The notes beneath the pieces were generated by a model. That model was not told the DNA's origin. It ran no database searches and worked only from the letters and a program-made list of their open reading frames with translations. A stretch of DNA of 64,000 bases from Alloascoidea africana (taxonomy: Eukaryota > Ascomycota > Alloascoideomycetes > Alloascoideales > Alloascoideaceae), in contig JAKTTT010000003.1 in assembly GCA_030581615.1 (NCBI GenBank), positions 248,001 through 312,000 of the forward strand, given 5' to 3'. A program made the position numbers and the translations under genes. Of the stretch, positions 11,985 through 21,010 are shown piece after piece (position 1 is the first letter of the stretch; the number at the start of each line of letters is the position of its first letter).

Positions 11985-12949
11985 CTAAGAGTAGTTCAAT
12001 CTGAAGATATCGTTAAAGACGTAGTAACTGTTGTTGTCTGGAATAAGATGGAAGACCTGTGAGTATCTCTGAGCGTTGGTTTCCTCATCAACCTGGCGAG
12101 TACAGTTAGAGCGAAGTGGATTTACAAGGCGGCCTATTCTGGCCAAAAGAAAAACATTGAATCAAAATCAAAAAAAAAAAAACTTACGAGAAGCTCTCCG
12201 GTCACCATGACGAGAACGTCGCCGTTTGGAGATGCAGGTTGGGCATCCAAGGTAGAAATCTTGTGCTGGACTTTTCCAAAAGGTAGAGACTAAAACACCA
12301 AACAATCAATCAATCAGTCAATCACGTTTTCTTAAAAAAAAAAAAGGATTGCAATTCCGAACTACGCATACAGTCAATTTCTCAACGATAGCAGCGGCAC
12401 CCTGGACTTGAGAAGTCTCGAAAGTGAGCATGGATTGCTCTCTCTGAATATGTTTGTTTTGTTAGATTTTTTATTTTTAGGTTTGATGTTTCCCTTCTTG
12501 ATTCAGGAGAAGGAGTAGGAGGATCAACATTAACACAACATACGTAAAGATTTCCAAGTTGAGATCGATCAGAGTCAAACTGCTGATAGTAGAAGGTTGT
12601 AAATTGTTCTGTACGAATCAATAATCATAGACCCTGTCATCACCAGTGGTGGTGATGATGGCGTTTGTTTGAAGTGGTTAGTGTTCCACGATTCGTTTCA
12701 CATTGGCAAATTTTCTCGCTTGGACAATTTCTCTTGTTCAATTAACCAGTATACCCAGCGCTTGGTTGTAAAAGACATACGGGCAAGAGAAACAAAGTCA
12801 ACGGCTATCGATCAAAGAGATTAAAAACTGCGTTAGACGGTTTGATCAGCATATACAGACATGAAGCTGTCCCAAAGGTGTAAAAGTCACAGGGCGTATA
12901 ATTCTTGGGATCCCAACTGTTTATAAGATCCAAAGTACGTACCAGACAT
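11985..12949 (-). CDS. NTF2: Nuclear transport factor 2, six exons
   Basis: Six exons, read on the minus strand: 12949-12943 (7 nt), 12804-12781 (24-nt microexon), 12608-12544, 12443-12372, 12289-12188 and 12092-11985. They join to 125 residues, exactly the S. cerevisiae length. Conserved blocks are [28 protein letters not shown] and [14 protein letters not shown]. Ntf2 imports Ran-GDP into the nucleus and binds FxFG nucleoporins. Donors are GTACGT, GTATGT, GTATGT, GTATGC and GTAAGT. The 24-nt exon restores the expected N-terminus [12 protein letters not shown], which aligns with MSLDFNTLAQN; without it the protein is short and out of register. The gene is convergent with SLN1. Five introns in a 126-codon gene is very high for a budding yeast. 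The first two exon boundaries are the least certain part, but frame and homology both support them. Confidence 0.93.
12637..12658 (-). promoter_or_regulatory. Hairpin between branch site and 3' splice site of NTF2 intron 2
   Basis: A 9-bp perfect stem (TCATCACCA paired with TGGTGATGA) with a 4-nt loop lies between the likely branch sequence ACTAAC (12677-12682) and the used acceptor CAG at 12611-12609. The branch-to-acceptor distance is about 69 nt, far longer than in the other introns here, and a skipped CAG (12636-12634) abuts the stem. The hairpin may shorten the effective distance and help skip that AG. Confidence 0.5.
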
Positions 12950-14235
12950 GACGGAAATAATTATACAAGACTTTAAGAGACCGTGTGGGCTATCTATGCG
13001 ACCAGATCAATGATTCAAATCTATTTCTCGGTTGAAAAGAAGTTGCAAATCCGCCCAACTCCAAAATGTGGTGAGATCTGTGCTGGAGTTTACGCACCGG
13101 TTCCACATGTACCACGCCTGTTTGAGCCTGGCTCAAACCAATATATACTGGATAGAGAATTATGGCTGGTTGTAGAAGGTGAGGCAATGGCAAAGGAGAA
13201 TTACTCCAGGTTCTTTGCGAAGAGTTCTTTGCTGCTTCGGTGGTATCTGCTCACAGAGGTACAACCCTCTAAAGTGAGATTTGAGAAGCACTCTCGTCTA
13301 CGGAAACTGGAGTCTTATCAGTATTGTGAAGTAATGAGAATAGAAAAAAGACTGTTAATCTAGCTGTGCATTACATATTCATTTCTCTTTTCAAATGTAG
13401 GGCGGCATTTCTACGTAGGTATACCTTATACCCTGAATAGAGCCTACCACTTCATTTTCTTGAATCCTGAATCCTGCTCGTTTGCGACGGTTACCTTGGC
13501 ATTGGCCGAAACCCAGGGAATCAGAGTCAAAACTTTTGGAAAGATCTCCAATACTAAAGGGTGCTGTTAATTTAGTTCAGACTTACTCATCCGAAACATT
13601 GATAATTCCGCAATCGAATTCCCGAAACTAATCTCCGTTTGCTTCTCCAATAGAGATCTGTTGAAGGTGTGGAGATATCATGAGCATGCTTAACGCTTGA
13701 ATGTAAATAGCGCTTTATTTTTATTCTCACATTTCTCCCTCTTCTTCTGATCGAAGATCTAAGCTCGTAAACCCACAGGGCTAGATCTGGGGTTTTGTAA
13801 AATATTTGGATTCTTGGTTAAGAGAGCACCAGAAAAGAATCCTCTAACCAATTTCTTTTTTCTTGAGGAAATTATGACGATAGAGAAAATATTGCTTTGG
13901 AGGTGTATCAAAAAAAAAGGAATATTAAATGCACAAGAGGTTAAAAAAATTAACTAAATAATAAATAAAAAAAAAAATCCTTTTTTTTTCGAGGAATTTA
14001 ATTATACCAGTTCAAGAATAAGAACCCCGGTTTATCCCATTCATCTCGGCTTTCTATTTCTTTTAGACATTTACACAGAGTTTATCATCATCATCATCAT
14101 CATCGTCGTCGTCATCAAACGTTATCGTCAAACGTCCAAGACTATATCTTTATCAACGAGGGAGAGGGGCACACTGGAAAGAGATAGCAGATCTACGCTA
14201 GGCTCGGCCCTCAGAGACAAGAAAAGAAAAGATTC
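12950..14235. other. Divergent intergenic region between NTF2 and the cytochrome b5 gene
   Basis: About 1.3 kb. A 117-codon open frame from the ATG at 13010 has no recognisable family and is not called as a gene. Near 14086-14120 there is an ATC/GTC trinucleotide run. The stretch before 14236 is A-rich and looks like the leader of the downstream gene. Confidence 0.5.
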
Positions 14236-15594
14236 ATGAGCATGACAAGTGTGGTTTCTACCGATTTATCAAGTAAACTGCAAAGTCAAATTCATAACTT
14301 GGAGTCACAACCATCGACACAAAGTTTGAGCATTTGCCAAAGTCAGAGCAAAACAAATGATGCAGTGGTAGAAAAAGTTGGACTTGAAGAAACAAATCTC
14401 GCAATACAGGTGCCGAAACCTGACACTAGGAATCTTCGATCAACCACTTTCAACTCGAGTCTTTCAATTTTCAAGTCACTTCAAAATCTCATAACATTTG
14501 TGATTATTCTTTTCATTCAAACTTTTCCAAATCTCAATATTTTGAAATTGGTATCGAAATCCAGTTTCCAAAGCTTTGAGACTAAAGTCGAGGCTAAGAA
14601 TGGCGATTACGGCATCCGTAATTACAAAAGCGGTCAAAAACTGGATACCACTTCAGACAGGCTTAAGTTATTTACACTTGATCAAGTTAACCGCCATAGT
14701 ACAGAGGAAGATCTATGGCTTATTATCTATGACAAAGTGTATGACTTCACTAGCTTTCTAACTCTACATCCGTAAGTTTTCCTTTGGTGTTTCTTGACTC
14801 TGGATGTTTTGGTTTAGTCTATTTGTTGGGTCTCAGATTATTCATCTTGAGAAATGATGATAGTGGATCTAATGGGAAGAAACCCCAGCTTACCAGAACT
14901 CTAAAAATAAAATACACTATGGAAATAAATATTCTAACATTTTCTAGTGGTGGAGTTCAAGTAATGGTAGATTGCGGTGGTGTTGATGCCACAGAGCCAT
15001 TTTTAGATGTGGGCCATTCCCATGATGCAGTTCAAATGATGACGCCCTATTTAATCGGGAAGCTTTATCCAGAGGTACATTTTACATTTCCCCCATTTTG
15101 TTTCCTGTTCTCACCATCCATTTTTTCCTCTTGAAAACTAAATTTTATTATGAGTTTAGGAATTATTGGTGTTGGAAGCACGCAAAAAGCCAAAATCGAT
15201 TTGTGATTCTCTACAGATTGAAAAATTAAGCTTGGTCCCACCGGCTCCTTCTCCTATTGGCGAGCATTCTAGACATTCGGAAAGCTTTGAATGGCTACAA
15301 TCACGGTCACGATCACATTCACGTTCAAAGTGGGAAAGTACTAAAATCCGGGAACAACGACGGCGGAGAATGAGACGAAGAAATCGATTTAACCAAAGTA
15401 GAAGGAAAACCCTAATCCGGACATTTTCCTTTAGGTATGTGTGTCACACTCCTCAACCTCCCCCTTTATCTTATTTTTGGTTTGCTAAATGATTTTTATG
15501 ATCTAGGTCGGTTCTTTTTTCTTTACTTCTTGCAATGGCATCGGCAATAGCATTAATGATCATTGAACTTTTCAAGTATCATAATGAGTTTTGA
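14236..15594 (+). CDS. Membrane-anchored cytochrome b5 domain protein
   Basis: Four exons: 14236-14771, 14948-15074, 15160-15434 and 15507-15594, giving 341 residues. The cytochrome b5 domain spans about 145-225 (LFTLDQVNRH ... TPYLIGKLYPE). Heme ligands are His178 in HPGG and His202 in GHS; intron 1 splits the Pro codon of HPGG. A hydrophobic segment at about 83-98 precedes the domain and a second one forms the C-terminus (SVLFSLLLAMASAIALMIIE). Between domain and tail is a very basic Arg/Ser segment (SRSRSHSRSKW, then RRRRMRRRNRF). Cytochrome b5 proteins carry electrons to desaturases, hydroxylases and P450s at the ER; which partner this one serves is unknown. It is longer than plain Cyb5 (about 120) and Irc21 (about 200). 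Donors are GTAAGT, GTACAT and GTATGT, and the branch before exon 2 is CTAAC. Confidence 0.88.
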
Positions 15595-16112
15595 TTTAAT
15601 CTTTGGCATTATTCACAGACATACACAGAGACGCTCTTCATTTTTAACTATTTATTCTCATTAGAATTCACATAAACCTTACTCTTTAGACGTTACACCC
15701 TCTCATTAATTCATAACTAGAAAACAAAATGGCAAAATTAGTATTTTACTATCGCGTATTTATATAATTCTTCTTTATTATAAACTATGGAATGCAAACA
15801 CACAAATAAAACAAAAAAAAAGTCTACCACTGAACAAGTAATACTGGTCAAATCATATGAGCTTAGCGTATTTCATACCCATCCCTTAAACAATTAGCAC
15901 CACCCCGTACAAAAGATATCCAAAATCAACTTCAAGAAACCAGAACTAAACAAACAGAAACTATAATGAAAAAAAAAGAGAGAGATTGATGTCATAAAAA
16001 CTTTGACTAATGAAATAAAAAAAAATATAACCAAGAATGTTCTTCATGATTTATAAGCAAATTGAAAATGCTACAAAGAGAGCATGTGCTCAAGGGCGGC
16101 GGCGTCCTCAAA
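15595..16112. other. Convergent intergenic region
   Basis: About 520 bp of AT-rich DNA between two converging genes. No ORF or RNA gene is recognised; it should contain both 3' UTRs. Confidence 0.6.
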
Positions 16113-18392
16113 CTAGTCATGACATCTCAAAGAAGATGACAACTTGATCACTGTTTCGCTAATTTGAACCCATGATAAATGTGCAAACTTGACTAGTACT
16201 TGGCCAACTCGAGAGTTTAAAGCTTGAATTTTATCCACAGCTTCCCTATTAACTGCACCATGAGAGGGGGCTGTCATTATTTCCTCATCAATACCAGATA
16301 CAGGATAGGCCATCTCTGTGCTCACGTCTATAAAATTGGTTTCAACGCCCGAGTTCAAATCGTATAGTAATTTAAATCCAATGAGAATAGTGAGTAGTTT
16401 AACACTGTAATAAATCTTGCGCCTGAGAGAAAAAATGCGTAGGGGATCAACAGAGTCAATTGAGCTGTTCTTTAAACCATTAACTAGCTTTCGACGTTGA
16501 GACCCATTTCTTGAATATCCATCTCCATATCTAACTCTTTGCTTTTCTGGTCTTCTCGCTAGGTTATTGTCGCAAGTTTCAGAAAAGATGGGATGAGCCT
16601 GGAGCTTACCCTTTTCACGACACGATCTATCAAGTGTCTGAGACCATTTGGCAGAAGAAAGTTGTGCCAAAAACCTCTCATTCAATGCTTGAGCATGGTT
16701 AAATGTGACCGCCTCGGGTAAATTAACAATAACTGCTTTTGGAACTCCTCCACTGTTCAAATCATAGTTAAAAGGAACAAGCAATTGTTGCTTCACATAT
16801 CTTTGGTTTCGCCAACTGACAAGTTTATCACCAACTTCTTTTTTCAGGGCCCATACGCCATAATCAGAAAACAGTAACTGCGTCAGCTTTAACAGATCCG
16901 CATTTGGATTAAATCCAATCACTTGGGATGCGTATTCCGAGCCGTTAAGTATTCCGCTACTAGCACTATGAGATTCCTGAGATTCTTCACTAAGAGTAAA
17001 CAGGTTTGAGACGGCAAAGGGATAAACAAACTGGCCATTCTCTTCTCCTGGTTTGATTGTAGCAACCGAGCCACGTCGATTTTGATTTAAAACGTCATTC
17101 CAGTAAAAGCTCTCTATACCTTTCTTGTTTAGCTTTTCGGAGATCTTCAACTTCACTGAAGTCAGGTGAGAGTCTTCAATTAGGTCACATTTGCCAATCA
17201 GGGGCACCACTGGCAAATAGTATGACAGTGAATCCATCTTGTTCAGAAGCTCTTCATTTAGAGAATCTGTATCTGGATCCAAAACAAATAGACAAACATC
17301 AAAGTAGTCTAACCCCTGGCTTGTGGCTATTATATGGTTGGTCATGGGGGAGTTAAAGTTGAAAACATCTGCAATCCACTGATAATTATTCTCTATACTT
17401 GTGATGACGGAATCGATAGAACTTGCAATGTCTCCGTCGATATCGAAAAACTTGACATTGTAATCTAATTCTTGTTCGCTCAAATTTGGATTTCGTTCCT
17501 TTAAATTAGAAAATTGTGTATATGAATTAAGTTGCGGTTTTGTTGAGCAATGTGTTGTTGCATATTTGTTTGTGGATAACAAAGAAGAACAATCTCCAGA
17601 ACTGCTTCCATCGAGTGTTTTCACATCGACTATATGACGACAAGAGTTTATTATTGAATGGACTAGAGCTGACTTCCCTACCTGCGAGGAGCCAGCAATT
17701 AGTACTCTAATGTTACCCAGTCGTAACCCAACATCTGTAAACGATCTTTTGGAAGGTAATGAAACACGAGGCATGATAAAAGTAGGGCCTTCGGAAGGCC
17801 CTGCTGCAGGCATGGAATAAGGAATAATGTTCATATTATTGGTAATTTCAACTCCTGGATCTTCAAAAGTCCACTCTCGTAGTTCGCCAAAGGACATTGA
17901 TAAGAGAGATGAAGGAGAGGACGATCGTGAACGGGAGCTTATGACATCGTTCATGTCATTCACCAGATCCGCCATGTTCACATCGTCATATTCTTCCTGT
18001 TCATCTAGATCGGATAATATAGGATTGGTCATTGGGATCGAAGCGTGCGGGTATGGTATCTCCGGGCTCAACTCAGGGATGGAGGAGGTTTCGACAGATC
18101 TCTTTGGGGCCACGACATCCAGATCCGGATTGTTTAGCGTTTGCAACACGGACAAGTGAGCGGCGAACAGGCTCTTACGGGCTTCAGCGTGAGCCTGCTT
18201 CGGGTTCTGGTCCGGCCCCGTTGCTTGAGAGTAGAAATTGGCGTGGGTGGCGGAAGATGAGCATTGCGGGAGGGGCTGATGTAGGGCGCTCAAGTCCAGG
18301 GCATCAAGCGCCGCGTTGTTCTGGGCGTGGATGAGGTTGTTGGGGTCTGCGTTTGAAAGCAAAATGTGGCTCTTGAACTTGGGCGAGCTCAT
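16113..18392 (-). CDS. Septin-like P-loop GTPase-domain membrane protein
   Basis: From the ATG at 18392 the protein has 759 residues; the frame stays open for 58 more codons upstream but the next ATG sits at the internal MSSPKF. A disordered, Ser-rich first third is followed by a nucleotide-binding domain with Walker A GSSQVGKS at 234-241, a CLFVLDPDTD strand, and PLIGKCDLI at the place where septins and small GTPases have their base-recognition motif. The following LKISEKLNKKGIESFYW also resembles the septin fold. Near the C-terminus a basic stretch precedes one membrane helix (YYSVKLLTILIGFKLLYDLN). A septin-type G domain tied to a membrane anchor is unusual, and I cannot assign a yeast orthologue. 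The first 150 codons are GC-rich compared with the rest. Confidence 0.75.
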   Translation of the reverse strand: MSSPKFKSHILLSNADPNNLIHAQNNAALDALDLSALHQPLPQCSSSATHANFYSQATGPDQNPKQAHAEARKSLFAAHLSVLQTLNNPDLDVVAPKRSVETSSIPELSPEIPYPHASIPMTNPILSDLDEQEEYDDVNMADLVNDMNDVISSRSRSSSPSSLLSMSFGELREWTFEDPGVEITNNMNIIPYSMPAAGPSEGPTFIMPRVSLPSKRSFTDVGLRLGNIRVLIAGSSQVGKSALVHSIINSCRHIVDVKTLDGSSSGDCSSLLSTNKYATTHCSTKPQLNSYTQFSNLKERNPNLSEQELDYNVKFFDIDGDIASSIDSVITSIENNYQWIADVFNFNSPMTNHIIATSQGLDYFDVCLFVLDPDTDSLNEELLNKMDSLSYYLPVVPLIGKCDLIEDSHLTSVKLKISEKLNKKGIESFYWNDVLNQNRRGSVATIKPGEENGQFVYPFAVSNLFTLSEESQESHSASSGILNGSEYASQVIGFNPNADLLKLTQLLFSDYGVWALKKEVGDKLVSWRNQRYVKQQLLVPFNYDLNSGGVPKAVIVNLPEAVTFNHAQALNERFLAQLSSAKWSQTLDRSCREKGKLQAHPIFSETCDNNLARRPEKQRVRYGDGYSRNGSQRRKLVNGLKNSSIDSVDPLRIFSLRRKIYYSVKLLTILIGFKLLYDLNSGVETNFIDVSTEMAYPVSGIDEEIMTAPSHGAVNREAVDKIQALNSRVGQVLVKFAHLSWVQISETVIKLSSSLRCHD

Positions 18393-18751
18393 GACGGCGA
18401 GAGTAAGGAGACTATGAGGGAGGTCTGGAGAGATGGCGCGACAGGATTTTGTAGTGGTTGGGAATCCAAAACGCGCGGCGGCTAGGAGATGAGGTGCTTG
18501 TGGAGGAGTATCTACGGTATTTTCCGGTCCGCGCGTAGATCGAGGCACGGGCCCGATAAGAAACAACCAGACACAATTTTTTTAGACCCTTTAATTTATT
18601 CATTTATTCTTTAGTACTTACCAAAAAATAATCATAATGCAAAGAAATAAATACACTAAACAAAGATACTGAAACAGCTTTTATACCAACTAGAAGATTG
18701 GAATCTCATAAAACCGCCTTTCTAACAAGCCTTAATCACAAAACTCTAAAT
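18393..18751. other. Short intergenic region between the septin-like gene and PCK1
   Basis: About 360 bp containing the promoter of the septin-like gene and the 3' UTR of PCK1, both on the minus strand. The half next to 18393 is GC-rich and the half next to PCK1 is AT-rich. Confidence 0.5.
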
Positions 18752-20413
18752 CTAAAACTTTGGACCGGCGGCAATAACAGCTGGGGTAGCCTCGCTGCTG
18801 TAGTTCTTGAAGTTGTCATCAAACAATTTACCAAGCTTGACAATCTCGCTGGTAAAGTCGGTTCCCTTCCATCCAAGCTTGGGGTTGAGGATTTCTCTTG
18901 GAACATCGGAACCAGGGACGGTGGTTGGGATGGAAAGGTTGAAGACTTCCAAAGTTTCGTAAGTGGCCTTTGCAAGGTCGCCAGCGTGGATCGAGTCCAA
19001 GATGGCACGGGTGTACTTGAGTGGGCATCTCTTGCCACCGCTCTGGACGGACTGGCCGGTCCATCCTGTGTTGAGGAGCCAGGCATTGGCCTTGTGCTCG
19101 GTCATCTTCTTTGCAAGCATCTCTGCGTACTTCATTGGGTGGAGAACCAAGAATGGTTGACCGAAGCAGGCAGAGAAGGTGGCCTCGGGCTCGGTGACAC
19201 CTTCCTCGGTACCGGCCATCTTGGAGGTGTAACCGGAGATGAAGTGGTACATGACCTGTTCAGGAGTCAAACGAGAAATAGGTGGGAGAACACCACGGGC
19301 GTCACAGGTGAGCAGAATGATGTTGGATGGGTGGTTAGAAGAGAGACATGGGATCTTGGCGTTGGGGATGTACTCAATTGGGTAAGAGCATCTTGTGTTC
19401 TCGGTGAGGGTGGAGTCATCATAGTCGACTTCTCGGGACTTGGGGTCAAAGACAACGTTCTCAAGAACAGAGCCGAACTTGATGGCGTTGAAAATATCGG
19501 GCTCCTTCTCGCCAGACAATCCAAGACACTTGGCGTAACAGCCGCCCTCGATGTTGAAGACACCCTCGTTGGTCCAGCAGTGTTCATCATCACCGATCAA
19601 CAATCTCTTGGGATCAGCAGACAAGGTGGTCTTACCAGTTCCAGAAAGACCAAAGAACAAGGTCACATCACCATCGTGACCCTCGTTGGCAGAGGAGTGG
19701 AGAGTGAGGACGTCGTACTTGACTGGTTGCAAGTAGAACATGACGGTGAAGATACCCTTCTTCATCTCACCGGCGTATTCAGTTCCCAAAATGAGCATTT
19801 CCATCTCCTTGAAGTTGATGGCAACTGAGGTGGAGGAGGACATGCCAGAGGTGAATCTGTTGGCAGGGAAGGAACCAGCGTTGTAGATGACAAAGTCTGG
19901 CTTTCCAAAGTCCTCCAATTCCTGCTTGGTGGGTCGGATCAACATGTTTCTCATGAAGAGAGCATGGTAGGCACGGGCACAAACGACTCTGACCTTGAGT
20001 CTGTACTTGGGGTCCCAACCAGCGTAGGCATCAACGACGTAGATTCTGTCCTTTGTGTTGAGGTAGTCAATGGCACGTTCTCTGTTGATCAACCAGGTCT
20101 GTTCCGAGACCTTTTTGTTGACGGGTCCCCACCAAACGTGCTTGGAGGAGGAAGGTTCATCGACAATACGCTTGTCCTTTGGAGAACGGCCGGTCTTAGC
20201 GCCGGAGGAGGCGACGAGAGCACCTGTGGAGTTGATGGCAGAGCCAACCTCATGGACCAAAGCGTCTTCGTACAATTGGGGCACGGAAGGGTTGTGTTCA
20301 ATGTGGACTCTGTTGTAATCAATGTGGGCGGTTTCGAACAATTCCTCTTCTAGCTCGGTGTGGGGCTCAACACCCTTGGGGTGCAACTTTGTGACGTTAA
20401 CTGGAGGAGACAT
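18752..20413 (-). CDS. PCK1: Phosphoenolpyruvate carboxykinase (ATP)
   Basis: A 553-residue protein, the normal length for yeast Pck1. It converts oxaloacetate and ATP to phosphoenolpyruvate, CO2 and ADP in the cytosol, the committing step of gluconeogenesis on non-sugar carbon. Visible landmarks are [13 protein letters not shown] near the N-terminus, the kinase-specific loop GLSGTGKTT at 255-263 followed by LSADP, and the metal/substrate segment [12 protein letters not shown]. Codons end strongly in G or C, unlike most neighbours, as expected for a highly expressed gene. The start ATG at 20413 matches the usual N-terminus. In yeasts this gene is repressed by glucose; the GC-rich DNA directly upstream is the obvious place for that control. 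Confidence 0.98.
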   Translation of the reverse strand: MSPPVNVTKLHPKGVEPHTELEEELFETAHIDYNRVHIEHNPSVPQLYEDALVHEVGSAINSTGALVASSGAKTGRSPKDKRIVDEPSSSKHVWWGPVNKKVSEQTWLINRERAIDYLNTKDRIYVVDAYAGWDPKYRLKVRVVCARAYHALFMRNMLIRPTKQELEDFGKPDFVIYNAGSFPANRFTSGMSSSTSVAINFKEMEMLILGTEYAGEMKKGIFTVMFYLQPVKYDVLTLHSSANEGHDGDVTLFFGLSGTGKTTLSADPKRLLIGDDEHCWTNEGVFNIEGGCYAKCLGLSGEKEPDIFNAIKFGSVLENVVFDPKSREVDYDDSTLTENTRCSYPIEYIPNAKIPCLSSNHPSNIILLTCDARGVLPPISRLTPEQVMYHFISGYTSKMAGTEEGVTEPEATFSACFGQPFLVLHPMKYAEMLAKKMTEHKANAWLLNTGWTGQSVQSGGKRCPLKYTRAILDSIHAGDLAKATYETLEVFNLSIPTTVPGSDVPREILNPKLGWKGTDFTSEIVKLGKLFDDNFKNYSSEATPAVIAAGPKF

Positions 20414-21010
20414 TTTAGAGCGGATTTGATAGACTCAGGCAAAGGTAAGGGGAGAAAGGGGGAGATGGACTGATCTGAAGAGCTTGGAAAAACAGGGGAT
20501 CCGGGATAGCTTATATACTGCTCAGATCTTGAGCAAGCGGACATAAAATCGTCAGGTTGTGTGGGGAAGGGCTGACGTAACGGCTGACTCCGCGGGTCGG
20601 AGCGCGTCGGGTCCGCCCGGGCGCAGCCAGCCAATCACGCGCCGCCGTCACGCGCCGCCAGCCACTGACACTGCGGGATTTATCCCCGTTACCCGGCCCG
20701 CCGCGGAACGGACAGGAACGCTACCCCAGATTTCGCAGCCGGCCAGTGGCAGCGCCCCAAAGCGAGCAAAAGCGAGCAAAAGCGAGCCGTTGCGCCAACT
20801 CTGGCGGACACAAAGGAGACCCGGCGAGCACAGCTGGAGCGAGCATAGGAGCTGGGAGCCCGGCGCTGGGTGCTTGGTGCTCGAGGCAGGCCCGGCTGGA
20901 CGGAGCCTGCCGGTCGCGTGAGACTAGCCCAGGACTAGGACTAGGACCCAGGACCTAGGACCCAGGACCCAGGCGACTACAGGGACTAACAGGGACTAAC
21001 AGCGTGGTGA
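20414..21010. promoter_or_regulatory. GC-rich island in the PCK1 upstream region
   Basis: From about 20560 to 20990 the sequence is far richer in G and C than its surroundings. It contains three 10-bp copies of AAAGCGAGCA-type units (20758-20787) and an imperfect tandem array of AGGACTA/AGGACCC units (20931-21003). A CCCCAGATTT at 20724-20733 is close to the Mig1 consensus, which would fit glucose repression, but one site is weak evidence. I found no exact carbon-source response element. Confidence 0.4.

Noticed and set aside
12983-13363. Open frame of about 120 codons upstream of NTF2
   Set aside because: It starts at GTG (first ATG at 13010), shows no domain, and lies in the divergent promoter region. 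Nothing beyond length supports it.
20680-20735. Carbon-source response element and Mig1 sites at PCK1
   Set aside because: CCCGTTACCCG fits only the loose CC-N6-CCG pattern and CCCCAGATTT misses one position of the Mig1 AT box; reported only as weak hints in the region entry.
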